Virus record (IMG/VR): IMGVR_UViG_3300028920_000050 | Span: 1 to 64,000 of that record | Strand: one strand, 5' to 3' | Length of the DNA: 64,000 nucleotides | Origin: a virus | Shown here: positions 45,793-54,342 of the stretch, in pieces | Position numbering within the stretch: position 1 is the stretch's first letter | How the letters are laid out: every line of letters starts with the position of its first letter | The notes under the pieces: model-generated | What the model saw: the letters and a program-made list of their open reading frames with translations, nothing else | Databases searched by the model: none | What the model was told of the DNA's origin: nothing | Made by a program: the position numbers and the translations under genes

Positions 45793-46227
45793 TTATTTAT
45801 TTCTTTTTCTTCGTTTATATGTAGAGTGTGCGATCTTTGTAGTAACAGCTGTACCTAATGCTACAGCCACACCTTTCTTACCGTGTTTAGCAATAGCTTT
45901 GCTTAGGGGCTTACTGGCTTTTCGTATAGCTGCTCCTGCTCTGCTTATTGTTTTACTTGCTTTACCTGCCTTATGAGAACTACTCTCTACTCTTTTACCG
46001 AAGCGTTTAACCTCTTCGCCAGCTTTCTTCCCCGCAGTTTTAAAACCGCGGTCTACTGCTTTGTTTAGACCTTTAGCCTTACCGACTGCTCCTGTCTTTT
46101 GTACCTTGACCCACCGCACAACTCCTTTGCGGATCTCTGTCAAACGGAGCATAGCACCAGCTGCTCCTTTCTTCATAGCACCGATTTTCTGGCCGGCAGC
46201 TTTCTTTATTCTTTTCATTCTTGCCAT
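45793..46227 (-). CDS. Very basic Ala/Lys-rich protein
   Basis: 144 aa, rich in Lys, Ala and Gly, with K-G-V-V-R-W-V-K-V near 34, possibly a worn form of the family motif, and a mildly hydrophobic G-V-A-V-A-L-G-T-A-V near the end. Histone-like composition. AGGAG precedes the ATG. Confidence 0.6.
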   Translation of the reverse strand: MARMKRIKKAAGQKIGAMKKGAAGAMLRLTEIRKGVVRWVKVQKTGAVGKAKGLNKAVDRGFKTAGKKAGEEVKRFGKRVESSSHKAGKASKTISRAGAAIRKASKPLSKAIAKHGKKGVAVALGTAVTTKIAHSTYKRRKRNK

Positions 46228-46249
46228 TTGTTATCTCCTGTTTTTTATA

Positions 46250-47158
46250 TTAACGCTCTCTTCGCTGATACTCATAATCACGAAGAGCACGTTCAGTGTA
46301 ATACCGTCTTTCCATAAGTGTTTTACGTATCCTATAGTATGTAATGCCAGATAGAATACCTAAAGCAACTCCGTAAGTAGGTCTCTTTTGTATAAACTTA
46401 AGACCAGATAAAGCAGAGTTATTAAAATGATATGTAAATCGTTTTGCTCCCCGGAACTGAAATCCCATCTTATTACCTATGGGAACCTTCTTCGCCAAAG
46501 CCTGAGCCATAGTTTTAGTTCTGGTTATTTTCTGTGCTCTTTTTATCTGATTTAGATGTAATGACTGCAGTGGCTTGGCTACCCTGGCTGTCATGTTAGA
46601 TATTCCCTGATGAACTGTTTTCCAAGGTTTAGACTTACGTATTCTATCAAGCTCAAGAACTTTAACAAGATTATTACGGAAGCCACCAAATCCTGTACCT
46701 CTCCTTCCCTTCCGTCCAATACTTACAGCTGCACCATAGATACTACCAACTACCCACAGACTCCTCTCCCTCCTGGTTAAAGCCGCACGCTTGAACATAT
46801 AATCTTCACGTAATTCTGATTTTGTTTTTCCGTGGTATGTCTTTACAGCAGATACTCTCTTTAGTCCCTTAACTGCTTCTGGATTACCTGGAGTTTCTTT
46901 GAAGAAATCTGATTTTGGATTTTTATGAATAAAACCTGACCTGTCCTCTGCTACACTTACAAGATCCTGCTGTTCTTTTGGACGGACAATAGGAGGTGCA
47001 TGATCCTCCATTACTGGAGGTTTATTATTTGGAAGCCTGTAGTCACGTTCCCACCTGTGGGATCTCCGCCTGAGTTTGTACCTTAGACCTTTTATAAATC
47101 TTATTGTTCCCAGCCTGGGTTCTTCTTTCTTTTTTGTTCGCTTCCTACCATTTGACAT
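46250..47158 (-). CDS. Largest R-W-E-R family protein
   Basis: 302 aa. Motif L-G-T-I-R-F-I-K-G-L-R-Y-K-L-R then S-H-R-W-E-R near 15-38. Then a Pro-rich stretch, a basic helical body, and a hydrophobic segment Y-G-V-A-L-G-I-L-S-G-I-T-Y-Y near 268. First gene of the cassette, with a promoter and operator directly upstream; AAGGAG precedes the ATG. Confidence 0.65.
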   Translation of the reverse strand: MSNGRKRTKKKEEPRLGTIRFIKGLRYKLRRRSHRWERDYRLPNNKPPVMEDHAPPIVRPKEQQDLVSVAEDRSGFIHKNPKSDFFKETPGNPEAVKGLKRVSAVKTYHGKTKSELREDYMFKRAALTRRERSLWVVGSIYGAAVSIGRKGRRGTGFGGFRNNLVKVLELDRIRKSKPWKTVHQGISNMTARVAKPLQSLHLNQIKRAQKITRTKTMAQALAKKVPIGNKMGFQFRGAKRFTYHFNNSALSGLKFIQKRPTYGVALGILSGITYYRIRKTLMERRYYTERALRDYEYQRRER

Positions 47159-47175
47159 ACAGACTCCTTGCTAAT

Positions 47176-47187
47176 GTAAGATCTTAC
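47176..47187. promoter_or_regulatory. Operator-like palindrome, perfect copy
   Basis: GTAAGATCTTAC about 60 bases after the expected start of the promoter at 47254-47282 and 17 bases before the ATG of 46250..47158. Confidence 0.8.
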
Positions 47188-47253
47188 ATTCAGTTAATAA
47201 AATGGGGTTCTTCGTGCAGGACAGCGTTATATAATACGGATCGTCTTACTATT

Positions 47254-47282
47254 ATTATAATGTAAAATCTCAATTATTTCAA
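47254..47282 (-). promoter_or_regulatory. Sigma70-type promoter of the basic-protein cassette
   Basis: Minus strand: TTGAAA (47282-47277), 17-base spacer, perfect TATAAT (47259-47254). The -35 lies at the end of the upstream gene. Confidence 0.8.
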
Positions 47283-48308
47283 ATTAAATCTCCTCTTTAT
47301 AATCGAAGATCCCTCTTTTAGCGTATGAAATCCACCATATACGCTCTGGTAATTTACAATAAAATCAATATACCTGTGCCTAAGCTTCTCATCTATGGGC
47401 CTGTTCAAGTAGTCATTTATGATAAATGATATATCATCTATGTACCCCACCTCTTTATAGTTAACAGACGGTATCCGATAACCAAGCCCAAGCGGAGTAA
47501 CTACCGGCAAATTACTGAAGTACAGTACTTTCTTATTACTGAGTATGGCTTCAGCCAGGGAGGATGAATTGAAAGACACAACTATCTGTGCTTCTCGTAT
47601 GTGTGTAAAATGATTTGCATTTTTATTAAACACAACTCGCTTGTCTTTAATAGGCACATAGTCATAAGTGAATCCACGCTTTTTATTATAGGCACTTGGA
47701 TGTGGTTTCACCACCAGAATAAAATCAGTATAAATATTTTTTATTATATTAAATACTGTGCGAACCATATCATTTGCTCTGTAAGGGTGTCCACCAACAG
47801 ATGTAATTGATTTATCTGTTGATTTCTGTAGTGGAAAATAAATAAGGGGTACTTTGTAGTTAGCCAAGGTCCCGTTCTTGTCATTATTATGTGCTACCCA
47901 ATGCAGTTCAAACAAACTCACAAGCTTGTTTACTTTATACGGATAATTATTGAATGTCATATCCGTAGTATGACTGTTGAACATAGACATAGGAGCAAGC
48001 AGAGATCCACAATACTTATTATGATCCTGCCTGTCAATAAACTGATTGAACCTGAATGGTGACCTTTCAACAAATAGCATATTTCTGTAAGTACTCTTTT
48101 TCATCAAGTCTACAAAAGATGATGGTATATTTCCTTTCTGATTGAAGAACTTTTTATAACACAAGTATCTATTCTTCTTCCCCTTATCCTTTAAATAAAT
48201 AGAATAGAAGTCATCAGTTGATACGTGTTCTATTTTTAAACCGAGTGGTTTAAGGTACGTATCAATTATATTGAACTCACAATTATAGATATTAGAATAT
48301 ACTTTCAT
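47274..48308 (-). CDS. KpsC-like capsule gl(ycosyl)transferase-like protein, copy 2
   Basis: 344 aa. C-terminal half has V-V-K-P-H-P near residue 200, a sugar-nucleotide-site pattern, then I-V-V-S-F-N-S-S-S-L-A-E-A-I-L and K-V-L-Y-F-S-N. These motifs occur in KpsC/LpsZ-type Kdo transferases and other GT-B capsule enzymes. Same length as and clearly related to the next gene. Probably acts on surface glycan; donor and acceptor unknown. Starts overlapping the other copy's stop by 4 bases. Confidence 0.7.
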   Translation of the reverse strand: MKVYSNIYNCEFNIIDTYLKPLGLKIEHVSTDDFYSIYLKDKGKKNRYLCYKKFFNQKGNIPSSFVDLMKKSTYRNMLFVERSPFRFNQFIDRQDHNKYCGSLLAPMSMFNSHTTDMTFNNYPYKVNKLVSLFELHWVAHNNDKNGTLANYKVPLIYFPLQKSTDKSITSVGGHPYRANDMVRTVFNIIKNIYTDFILVVKPHPSAYNKKRGFTYDYVPIKDKRVVFNKNANHFTHIREAQIVVSFNSSSLAEAILSNKKVLYFSNLPVVTPLGLGYRIPSVNYKEVGYIDDISFIINDYLNRPIDEKLRHRYIDFIVNYQSVYGGFHTLKEGSSIIKRRFNLK

Positions 48309-49339
48309 AAGCCTAACTTCTTAACAAGAAAAATCTTAAGATCTTTTCTTGCTGTAAAATTGTTAAAGAAAGACATCTCATTGATTATAAAATAAACATA
48401 CTTGTTGTACGCTTCAGTATCTATATCTGTCATAAGATAGTCTCTTATAACCATAGCATTTTCATTTAGAAACCTCCCACCCGCATAATTCCATGACGGT
48501 ACTCGGTATCCTATATCATTACAGTCCACTACAGGCATGTTTGAGAAATATAATATCTTTTTATGAAGAAGTGCTGCTTCTGCTAAAGCAGATGAATTAA
48601 AACTCACAACTACTTTGGCTGCAGTGAGCAGTGCATAGTGTGATATGGAACTTGTAGTTATAACACGATTATCATCAAAATCAAATATATATTTATAGTT
48701 TCCTCTATGGTACGGATGCTCACGCACTACAATAACAAAATCATTGTACATACGTGCAAACAATTTATAGATGACATTTATCATCTCATTAACAGGATAG
48801 GTCTCTGCTCCTCTGGATCTGAGTGATATATCCTGTGGTAATTGTAGCGGAAGGTAAACAAGGTTTCTTGTTTTTGGTATGTCTCCTGTGTCTTTATTTA
48901 AACCTAACCAGTGCTTCCTGAACCTTGACACAGTAGCATTCATGTCAGCTTTATATGTGAACTTATTGAACTTATGTAAATTACTATAATTCACAAAAGA
49001 ACTTATGTTGGCAAGCATTACTCCGCAGTTCCTGGAATTAATATTATCATCAGTTCCCTGTTTAAAACGAAATGGTGGTTTCTCAATAAAAAGTAAATGT
49101 CTAAAATCATCGAGCCTGAAAATCTCCCTGAAGTGATCGTAGGTCTTTACTTTAGTTCCATGCAGGAAGGTCTTACCCATTACATACATGTTTTCTTTGT
49201 CCTTGGCAGCTCTCCTATACAAATCCTCCCCCGCCGGCGGACGTTCAATGTCAACAGGCAACTTCAGTCTCTTAACATTACGTTCTAAGAGAGTGGCCTC
49301 CTCACTCTCTGAGTATATCATTATAAGCTTTTTCTTCAT
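48305..49339 (-). CDS. KpsC-like capsule glycosyltransferase-like protein, copy 1
   Basis: 344 aa, a tandem paralogue of 47274..48308. V-V-R-E-H-P near 206, V-V-V-S-F-N-S-S-A-L-A-E-A-A-L and K-I-L-Y-F-S-N-M-P-V-V, then G-Y-R-V-P-S-W-N-Y. GT-B-fold transferase acting on a surface polymer is the best reading; capsule export protein is an alternative. The pair probably arose by duplication and may add sugars in turn. Confidence 0.7.
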   Translation of the reverse strand: MKKKLIMIYSESEEATLLERNVKRLKLPVDIERPPAGEDLYRRAAKDKENMYVMGKTFLHGTKVKTYDHFREIFRLDDFRHLLFIEKPPFRFKQGTDDNINSRNCGVMLANISSFVNYSNLHKFNKFTYKADMNATVSRFRKHWLGLNKDTGDIPKTRNLVYLPLQLPQDISLRSRGAETYPVNEMINVIYKLFARMYNDFVIVVREHPYHRGNYKYIFDFDDNRVITTSSISHYALLTAAKVVVSFNSSALAEAALLHKKILYFSNMPVVDCNDIGYRVPSWNYAGGRFLNENAMVIRDYLMTDIDTEAYNKYVYFIINEMSFFNNFTARKDLKIFLVKKLGL

Positions 49340-49914
49340 TCAGCCACCTGACACACATACAACCTGTACGAATAATGTCTAGGATTAGGATGTCTCTGAT
49401 TTATTTCGTATCTCTTTATGAGACCAATCCTGTTAACAAGCTCAAGCATGCTGTCAACAGTTATATTAAAATGTTTATGATAATGATTTCTCATCTTAGT
49501 TTCATTGTCAGGATGTGAGAATATAACAAGACCACCTGGTTTAACACTGTTCTTAAATAAGAATAAAGTGCTCTCAAGTGATCTATCAAGATGTTCAATA
49601 GTTTCGAGAGAAACAACAGCATCGAAACCACCATTACCTATCCTTCCCTTTACCTTATTTAGATCTACAACATCATAAGCTATGGCTTTACTATGATTGA
49701 AATGCTTAATAGCGTGACTTATTGCTTCCTTGGAGTTATCAATACCAACAACACTTCTGGCTGTCTCAGCAAGTATTGTGCTTCCGTATCCTACTCCACA
49801 TGCAGCATCAAGTACGTGCATGCCTCTACAAAATGAGCTGGCAATATAATACCTCTCCTTGTGTAGCTTCTCTATTTTTTCAAGTGCTGTTGCATCCTGT
49901 CTTTCTCTGGCCAT
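49336..49914 (-). CDS. SAM-dependent methyltransferase (class I)
   Basis: 192 aa. V-L-D-A-A-C-G-V-G-Y-G at 34-44 is motif I; V-V-G-I-D-N-S-K-E-A-I, Y-D-V-V-D-L and V-V-S-L-E-T-I-E-H-L follow. Probably a small-molecule or sugar methyltransferase given the glycan-like neighbours. GAGGT precedes the ATG. Confidence 0.85.
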   Translation of the reverse strand: MARERQDATALEKIEKLHKERYYIASSFCRGMHVLDAACGVGYGSTILAETARSVVGIDNSKEAISHAIKHFNHSKAIAYDVVDLNKVKGRIGNGGFDAVVSLETIEHLDRSLESTLFLFKNSVKPGGLVIFSHPDNETKMRNHYHKHFNITVDSMLELVNRIGLIKRYEINQRHPNPRHYSYRLYVCQVAE

Positions 49915-49915
49915 G

Positions 49916-50929
49916 TTACCTCACTCTCATATCTGCCTTGATCAGATCTCGACCATCATAAAACTTTGTACCAGTAAACGGCTTAAAAGTATAGTGACCC
50001 ATGATCTTCATCTTTCCTTTATTCCTGTGTATAAAAGCACGTGTAAGTTTCCTGTCCTCTTCTGTCTCCCCCGGAAGTTTAAACATAAAAGAAGCGCCTA
50101 CAGTTAGATTTATACTGTTACAAATATCGACTACTCTCTGATGATTTGCTACTGTAGTTCGTTTATTGAGAAGTTTAAGCATACGGTCACTACCACTCTC
50201 CGCCCCGAACCTGACACTGCTAAACCCCATTTCCTTCATCATAATAGCAATTTCCTTATCGAAATTACTAGACCGAATAAATCCTCTGAGTGAAAAGCGT
50301 CTATTATAATCACGGAACATCCACATCTCGTGGATTTCCCGCAACCTCTTCTTATTAAATACGAATAAATCATCAAGTATGTATATTTCTTTTGCTTGAG
50401 GTTCTGTTCTTCTTATGAACTCTACCTCATCAATAAAGTAATCGGAGCTGTGAAACCTGACCTTTTTCCAAAAAACAGAACTGCTACAAAAATGACAGTC
50501 ATAGGGACACCCTCTCGCACTGATAATAGGAATAGACTTACCACACTTTCCTCTTATTGGGTATGGTAAATCATCTATGTTATCAATCTGTCCCGCCAAG
50601 GGATTAAATCTGCCATCAATTAAAGATTGAAACGGAAGTTCACCTTCTCCCTTTACAACATAATCAAAGCCTATATTATCGATCTTGGGCCACTGAGTTC
50701 CTTGACCACCTACACACACAGGTATATCTGTACTATTTAATATTTCATAAGCCTCCTTCATTCCGTGGTCATTGGTATACAGTCCTATCAAATCACAGTT
50801 ATTAAGTTTATTCCTATCCTGTACAATGGTTATCTTTGCTCCCTTACTGTAAGCAGCAAGGTAGCCTAAACCTAGAGGGTATTGAGATACTGGTCTCTCT
50901 CCCCCACACATGTACAGTTTTATTTTCAT
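49916..50929 (-). CDS. B12-binding-type radical SAM enzyme
   Basis: 337 aa. N-terminal half has the Rossmann-like cobalamin-domain layout (Y-P-L-G-L-G-Y-L-A-A, C-V-G-G-Q-G-T), then the radical SAM site R-G-C-P-Y-D-C-H-F-C-S-S near 142 (C-x3-C-x2-C), followed by Y-I-L-D-D-L-F-V-F and F-G-A-E-S-G-S. Such enzymes methylate or rearrange inert carbons, often in lipid, sugar or antibiotic pathways. Here it probably modifies a glycan or lipid. Confidence 0.85.
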   Translation of the reverse strand: MKIKLYMCGGERPVSQYPLGLGYLAAYSKGAKITIVQDRNKLNNCDLIGLYTNDHGMKEAYEILNSTDIPVCVGGQGTQWPKIDNIGFDYVVKGEGELPFQSLIDGRFNPLAGQIDNIDDLPYPIRGKCGKSIPIISARGCPYDCHFCSSSVFWKKVRFHSSDYFIDEVEFIRRTEPQAKEIYILDDLFVFNKKRLREIHEMWMFRDYNRRFSLRGFIRSSNFDKEIAIMMKEMGFSSVRFGAESGSDRMLKLLNKRTTVANHQRVVDICNSINLTVGASFMFKLPGETEEDRKLTRAFIHRNKGKMKIMGHYTFKPFTGTKFYDGRDLIKADMRVR

Positions 50930-51411
50930 TTTGTTGCTTTTAGTTCAATGTCACACTCACGGCAATTAATAAGTTCAGTTACCTTAAAACCATTCACATT
51001 AAAAAACTCAACTAAAGATTTAGATGTATAGCCCCAATAATGATAGTAGTTCTCTCCCTTTCTCTGCCACCCAAAAAAAGCAGCCATAGCATGTTCAAAG
51101 TTACTGGCCTTTACAAATGGAGACTTCCCTGGCATGAGTAACTGCTTGGCATGGAACTCAAGATTAGGAACAATAACGTGTATAATACCCTTGGGCATGA
51201 GTACACGTCTCCATTCTTTTAGCGTGATGATAGCTAAGTCAGGAGTTAAATGCTCCAGAAAATGACGAGCATATATCTCCTCAAATGTGTCTGCTTCTTC
51301 AGGAATCTTCCACGCAGGATAGGGATACTCAACGTGTAGTGCTTTAGGATCTATATCAAGGTGCTGGTATCCCTCTCTCGGTTTCTTCCCTGAACCTATT
51401 TCAAGTTTCAT
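50926..51411 (-). CDS. SAM-dependent methyltransferase-like protein
   Basis: 161 aa. Starts M-K-L-E-I-G-S-G-K-K-P-R-E-G-Y-Q-H-L-D-I-D, a shortened motif I, then A-R-H-F-L-E-H-L and L-M-P-K-G-I-I-H-V-I-V-P-N. Typical of small methyltransferases in polysaccharide clusters. Overlaps the radical SAM gene by 4 bases. Confidence 0.8.
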   Translation of the reverse strand: MKLEIGSGKKPREGYQHLDIDPKALHVEYPYPAWKIPEEADTFEEIYARHFLEHLTPDLAIITLKEWRRVLMPKGIIHVIVPNLEFHAKQLLMPGKSPFVKASNFEHAMAAFFGWQRKGENYYHYWGYTSKSLVEFFNVNGFKVTELINCRECDIELKATK

Positions 51412-51683
51412 CCTATTGCTCGTTTAAGTATTTCCTTAGCTTGAGATTTGTTTGCGCAGATGTATTTATCGTTATAACTTTTTCCGTCCCCGACCTGCAG
51501 ACCTTTCTTGTTCATCTTGGGCGGAATGTAACCAGAGACTGTAGCTATAACTCCGTTCTTCGCCTTATCAATGCTGAAGTTACTGTGCTCCATAGGTCGC
51601 TTTGTAACTCTCGGTATCTTTATACTTGGAGAGATTTTACTGATACCTGCCGAAACTCCTCTGCTCATTTTTCTTTTAGCCAT
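51408..51683 (-). CDS. Small basic protein
   Basis: 91 aa. Ser/Lys-rich N-terminus, then a small alpha/beta domain with K-N-G-V-I-A-T-V-S-G-Y-I-P-P and a C-terminal helix. Not recognised; a virion-associated role is possible from its place. GGAGG and a leader hairpin precede it. Confidence 0.6.
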   Translation of the reverse strand: MAKRKMSRGVSAGISKISPSIKIPRVTKRPMEHSNFSIDKAKNGVIATVSGYIPPKMNKKGLQVGDGKSYNDKYICANKSQAKEILKRAIG

Positions 51684-51704
51684 TTTGTTTTCCTCCTATT
51701 AAAT

Positions 51705-51734
51705 AAGGAGAGCCAAGTTTCCCTGGCTCTCCTT
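51705..51734 (-). terminator. Perfect 11-bp hairpin after SH3 gene
   Basis: AAGGAGAGCCA-AGTTTCCC-TGGCTCTCCTT. On the minus strand it is followed by ATTTAATAGG, so it is a weak terminator or a leader hairpin before 51408..51683. Confidence 0.6.
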
Positions 51735-51772
51735 TGTGATTAGTACCTTATTATATTTTTATTATTGTAAAA

Positions 51773-52234
51773 TCACTCCAACTGAACATACCCAGGCACG
51801 CAGGTAATCCATCCGGTTGATCCATTTTGGAGTTTAACTTCATACTTTTCTACGGTGTACTCAAGTATTTTAAGTACAGCCCCAGGTAGCATAAAGCCTA
51901 TTTTGTTTTTATCATTTTTAGCAGGGGAGCCTCTTATAACACAACCTTCACCATTTATAGTACCGGTCTCACCGGTCTTATCAACGTCAAGGTATGTACT
52001 ATAAACCCACCCCGTCTTACCTATCCACTTACTTCCTTTTTCAACGGTCCCCTTATAATAACCGATCTTCTCACCGACAACTTCAAACTCCTCACCGGGA
52101 GCGGCGGTCCTGATTAACTCAGCACCATTGTCGGGAGCGTTACGGATATTAATATGCTTCACGATCCGCAGGTTCTCCGTATAAAGGAAGCTTGTGAATA
52201 AAATAAGCACAATGAATGTAGTTATTTTTTTCAT
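51773..52234 (-). CDS. Secreted bacterial-SH3 domain protein
   Basis: 153 aa. Signal peptide M-K-K-I-T-T-F-I-V-L-I-L-F at the start, then two SH3b-like repeats (I-N-I-R-N-A-P...W-V-Y-S-T-Y-L and G-C-V-I-R-G-S-P...G-S-T-G-W-I). SH3b domains bind peptidoglycan or wall peptides, so it likely acts outside the cytoplasm. Start overlaps the previous stop (ATGA). Confidence 0.8.
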   Translation of the reverse strand: MKKITTFIVLILFTSFLYTENLRIVKHINIRNAPDNGAELIRTAAPGEEFEVVGEKIGYYKGTVEKGSKWIGKTGWVYSTYLDVDKTGETGTINGEGCVIRGSPAKNDKNKIGFMLPGAVLKILEYTVEKYEVKLQNGSTGWITCVPGYVQLE

Positions 52235-52380
52235 CTTTTTTTCCTCTTGTTGGATTTTTTATGAGGACTTTTGTATCCACTCGCATGAGCTGCCCTCTGG
52301 ATTTGAAGTGCTTTTGCTTTTGTTTTGAAAGGGCCACGTGACCCCCAATACCATCCGTTTGCTTTTTTAACTACCGGCAT
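52231..52380 (-). CDS. 49-aa conserved phage protein (M-P-V-V-K-K-A-N-G-W-Y-W-G)
   Basis: ATG at 52380 (GGGAGAATGAAATA) to TGA overlapping the SH3 gene start. M-P-V-V-K-K-A-N-G-W-Y-W-G-S-R-G-P and Q-R-A-A-H-A-S-G-Y form a short domain I recognise from other phages next to terminase. Basic tail. Function unknown. Confidence 0.7.
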   Translation of the reverse strand: MPVVKKANGWYWGSRGPFKTKAKALQIQRAAHASGYKSPHKKSNKRKKR

Positions 52381-52568
52381 TATTTCATTCTCCCTATGGG
52401 TCCTCTCCCTTTTCCCACACCAAGTCCCATTCCTCTCCCCCTACTCCTTATTTTACCTCCGGGGCAACACTCCCATCTGTGATTTTTATTTAAACGATAT
52501 AACTTATTATTAATCCTTTTAGTAGTTCCTACTTTAAGTCTAATATCTTTGTGTTTATTTCTAAGCAT
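52380..52568 (-). CDS. R-W-E-R family protein next to terminase
   Basis: 62 aa, almost only the family motif: V-G-T-T-K-R-I-N-N-K-L-Y-R-L-N-K-N-H-R-W then E-C-C, plus a Gly/Arg-rich tail. It is about 5 kb from the main cassette. Its start has AAGGAG and its stop overlaps the next ATG (TAATG). Confidence 0.65.
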   Translation of the reverse strand: MLRNKHKDIRLKVGTTKRINNKLYRLNKNHRWECCPGGKIRSRGRGMGLGVGKGRGPIGRMK

Positions 52569-52580
52569 AACTTCTCCTTA

Positions 52581-54308
52581 CTATTTTACTCTCTCATATA
52601 CTGATGTCGGAGCACGAGAAAGCTTTCTACCAAAAGCATCCCTCTCATCTCTCACGACTGTTTGAACTGGACCTCTACGTCTGAAATCATTAACTACCAG
52701 TTCTTCATTCTTGATCTCTTCTACCTCTCCCATTTCTGGAATATAGGCTGCCCAGGTCATAAGGCTGAGACCATCAAAATAGTCATCGTGTGCACCCTTG
52801 CGCTCCGGGTGGGCGCAGACAATATATTGATTTTTAGTTTTCTTCTCGATAGTTACTACTTCCTTGGCAAGTTCCTTTACCTCTTTATCTACTCGTGCTG
52901 TTCTACTCCACGGTATCCATACACGTCCGCCCTTCATTTCAACAATAAGGTTCTTGGCAAGTTTACTCTTCATGGGTATGCTGTATACAATGGGTTCCAT
53001 CTCCATTTCGTATTCATACTTATTTACAAACCTGTCACCTATGGCATCCCCTACACCAGTACTATCGTATGCCATCTTTATAGGTATTCCACGTGACTCT
53101 CTTATAAAGTCATCAATGACATCACAGATTTCATAAAACTGAGTATCATAGTCTGTTCCTCGCCAAGAATAAATACCTAACACCTGCTTAGGTGGGGCAA
53201 TAGTAAGATCTACTCTCAAGTTCCAGTGCTTAGTTCCTATAACAAGTACTGTCTTGTCGTCCTTCTTGGCAAAGTCCAAGCCGAAGTACAGTTCTGCTCC
53301 ACGCTTAACTACATGCCACCCAAGTTCAAGCTCTGTTTTCTTGTTCTTGTTAAGCATCTTGTCATCAATAGCCATCCCGCCTTCAAACAGCCATTTAAGA
53401 CAGTAAGACTTCTGGAACTCGTCACTGTCCTCACCAAGTTCTTTCTTCTTTTTATCTATGTACGCTTTATAGTATGGGTTCTCGCGGATACCATCTTTGT
53501 AGTCAGACACAAAGGTACATCTTTTATATCCCCTCACTTTCTTTCTTCGGGCCTCTCCATTGGTAATAAGCTTCCAGAACTTGTTCTTTGTTTCTCCCGC
53601 CACACCAAAAAAGAACTCAGAAGCGTTCCACGCAGCACCCATAGGTGAAGCATCAGCATCATAACGAGCAGTGTCTATGTCTTGCGCTTCATCATATTGA
53701 AGTACTTTAAACGTACCAGACTCTACTTTTGCCTGTGGGTGCAGTGAGTACCACTGCATAATAGATCCGTTTGTAAGTTTTATCTTGTCATTTATTTTAC
53801 GCTTGCCTACGTTGATAGCTTTATCAGCCATTATCATCTCAGCATATTCAGTCTCAAGGATCTTATACGTACCTTCCCACACTGCAAGTGCTTGGTACTC
53901 GATGTTAGACATGTGACCTATCCACACACCGTTATTTTTTGGAAAATCAGGATTATAAAACTTAAGAAGTGGTTTGTGTACTGTATGAAAAAGCTTTGCT
54001 ATGATTGGAATGAACAGCATAGCTGCGGCATCAAGGGACCTGAACAGCTCAGTCTTACCTCTCTGCCTTGAGAAAGAAATACCAACAGATGCCGGCTCAT
54101 CGTTAAGCAGGATCTCAAAGAACCTGTAAGCTATCTTTTTTTGGAGGGGGTAAAGATAAGGAAGTCCACTGAACTGCTCTGTTACCGTGACAAGTCTGTC
54201 ACATATCTCTCCAAGATTGAACTTCGTTATTTTAATTCGATCTTTTAAGACATATTGTTCATCATCAGTCAGTGCTTCTTTCATGTCAGCTACATCAGAT
54301 TGCTTCAT
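52581..54308 (-). CDS. terL: Terminase large subunit
   Basis: 575 aa. ATPase: Walker A S-F-S-R-Q-R-G-K-T-E at 78-87 (Arg in place of the first Gly, as in many TerL) and Walker B V-L-Q-Y-D-E-A-Q-D at 202-210. RNase-H-like nuclease: G-L-D-F-A-K-K-D-D-K-T near 360, Y-D-S-T-G-V-G-D near 425 and H-D-D-Y-F-D-G near 520, giving the metal-binding Asp triad. It cuts and packages DNA into the prohead. A variant operator is 20 bases upstream. Confidence 0.95.
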   Translation of the reverse strand: MKQSDVADMKEALTDDEQYVLKDRIKITKFNLGEICDRLVTVTEQFSGLPYLYPLQKKIAYRFFEILLNDEPASVGISFSRQRGKTELFRSLDAAAMLFIPIIAKLFHTVHKPLLKFYNPDFPKNNGVWIGHMSNIEYQALAVWEGTYKILETEYAEMIMADKAINVGKRKINDKIKLTNGSIMQWYSLHPQAKVESGTFKVLQYDEAQDIDTARYDADASPMGAAWNASEFFFGVAGETKNKFWKLITNGEARRKKVRGYKRCTFVSDYKDGIRENPYYKAYIDKKKKELGEDSDEFQKSYCLKWLFEGGMAIDDKMLNKNKKTELELGWHVVKRGAELYFGLDFAKKDDKTVLVIGTKHWNLRVDLTIAPPKQVLGIYSWRGTDYDTQFYEICDVIDDFIRESRGIPIKMAYDSTGVGDAIGDRFVNKYEYEMEMEPIVYSIPMKSKLAKNLIVEMKGGRVWIPWSRTARVDKEVKELAKEVVTIEKKTKNQYIVCAHPERKGAHDDYFDGLSLMTWAAYIPEMGEVEEIKNEELVVNDFRRRGPVQTVVRDERDAFGRKLSRAPTSVYERVK

Positions 54309-54328
54309 TGAACTTCCTTATCTAAAAT

Positions 54329-54340
54329 GTAATATCTTAC
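54329..54340. promoter_or_regulatory. Operator-like palindrome, variant
   Basis: GTAATATCTTAC just before the terminase start, the only copy in the 47.2-63.6 kb late region. Confidence 0.7.
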
Positions 54341-54342
54341 AT

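Noticed and set aside
52149-52337. 62-aa minus-strand ORF
   Set aside because: Different frame from the better supported 52231..52380, which has a known phage motif and start/stop overlap.
53205-53220. Operator-like GTAAGATC in the terminase gene
   Set aside because: Only a half-site; the second arm does not match. Similar half-sites near 55722 and 60600 were also left out.
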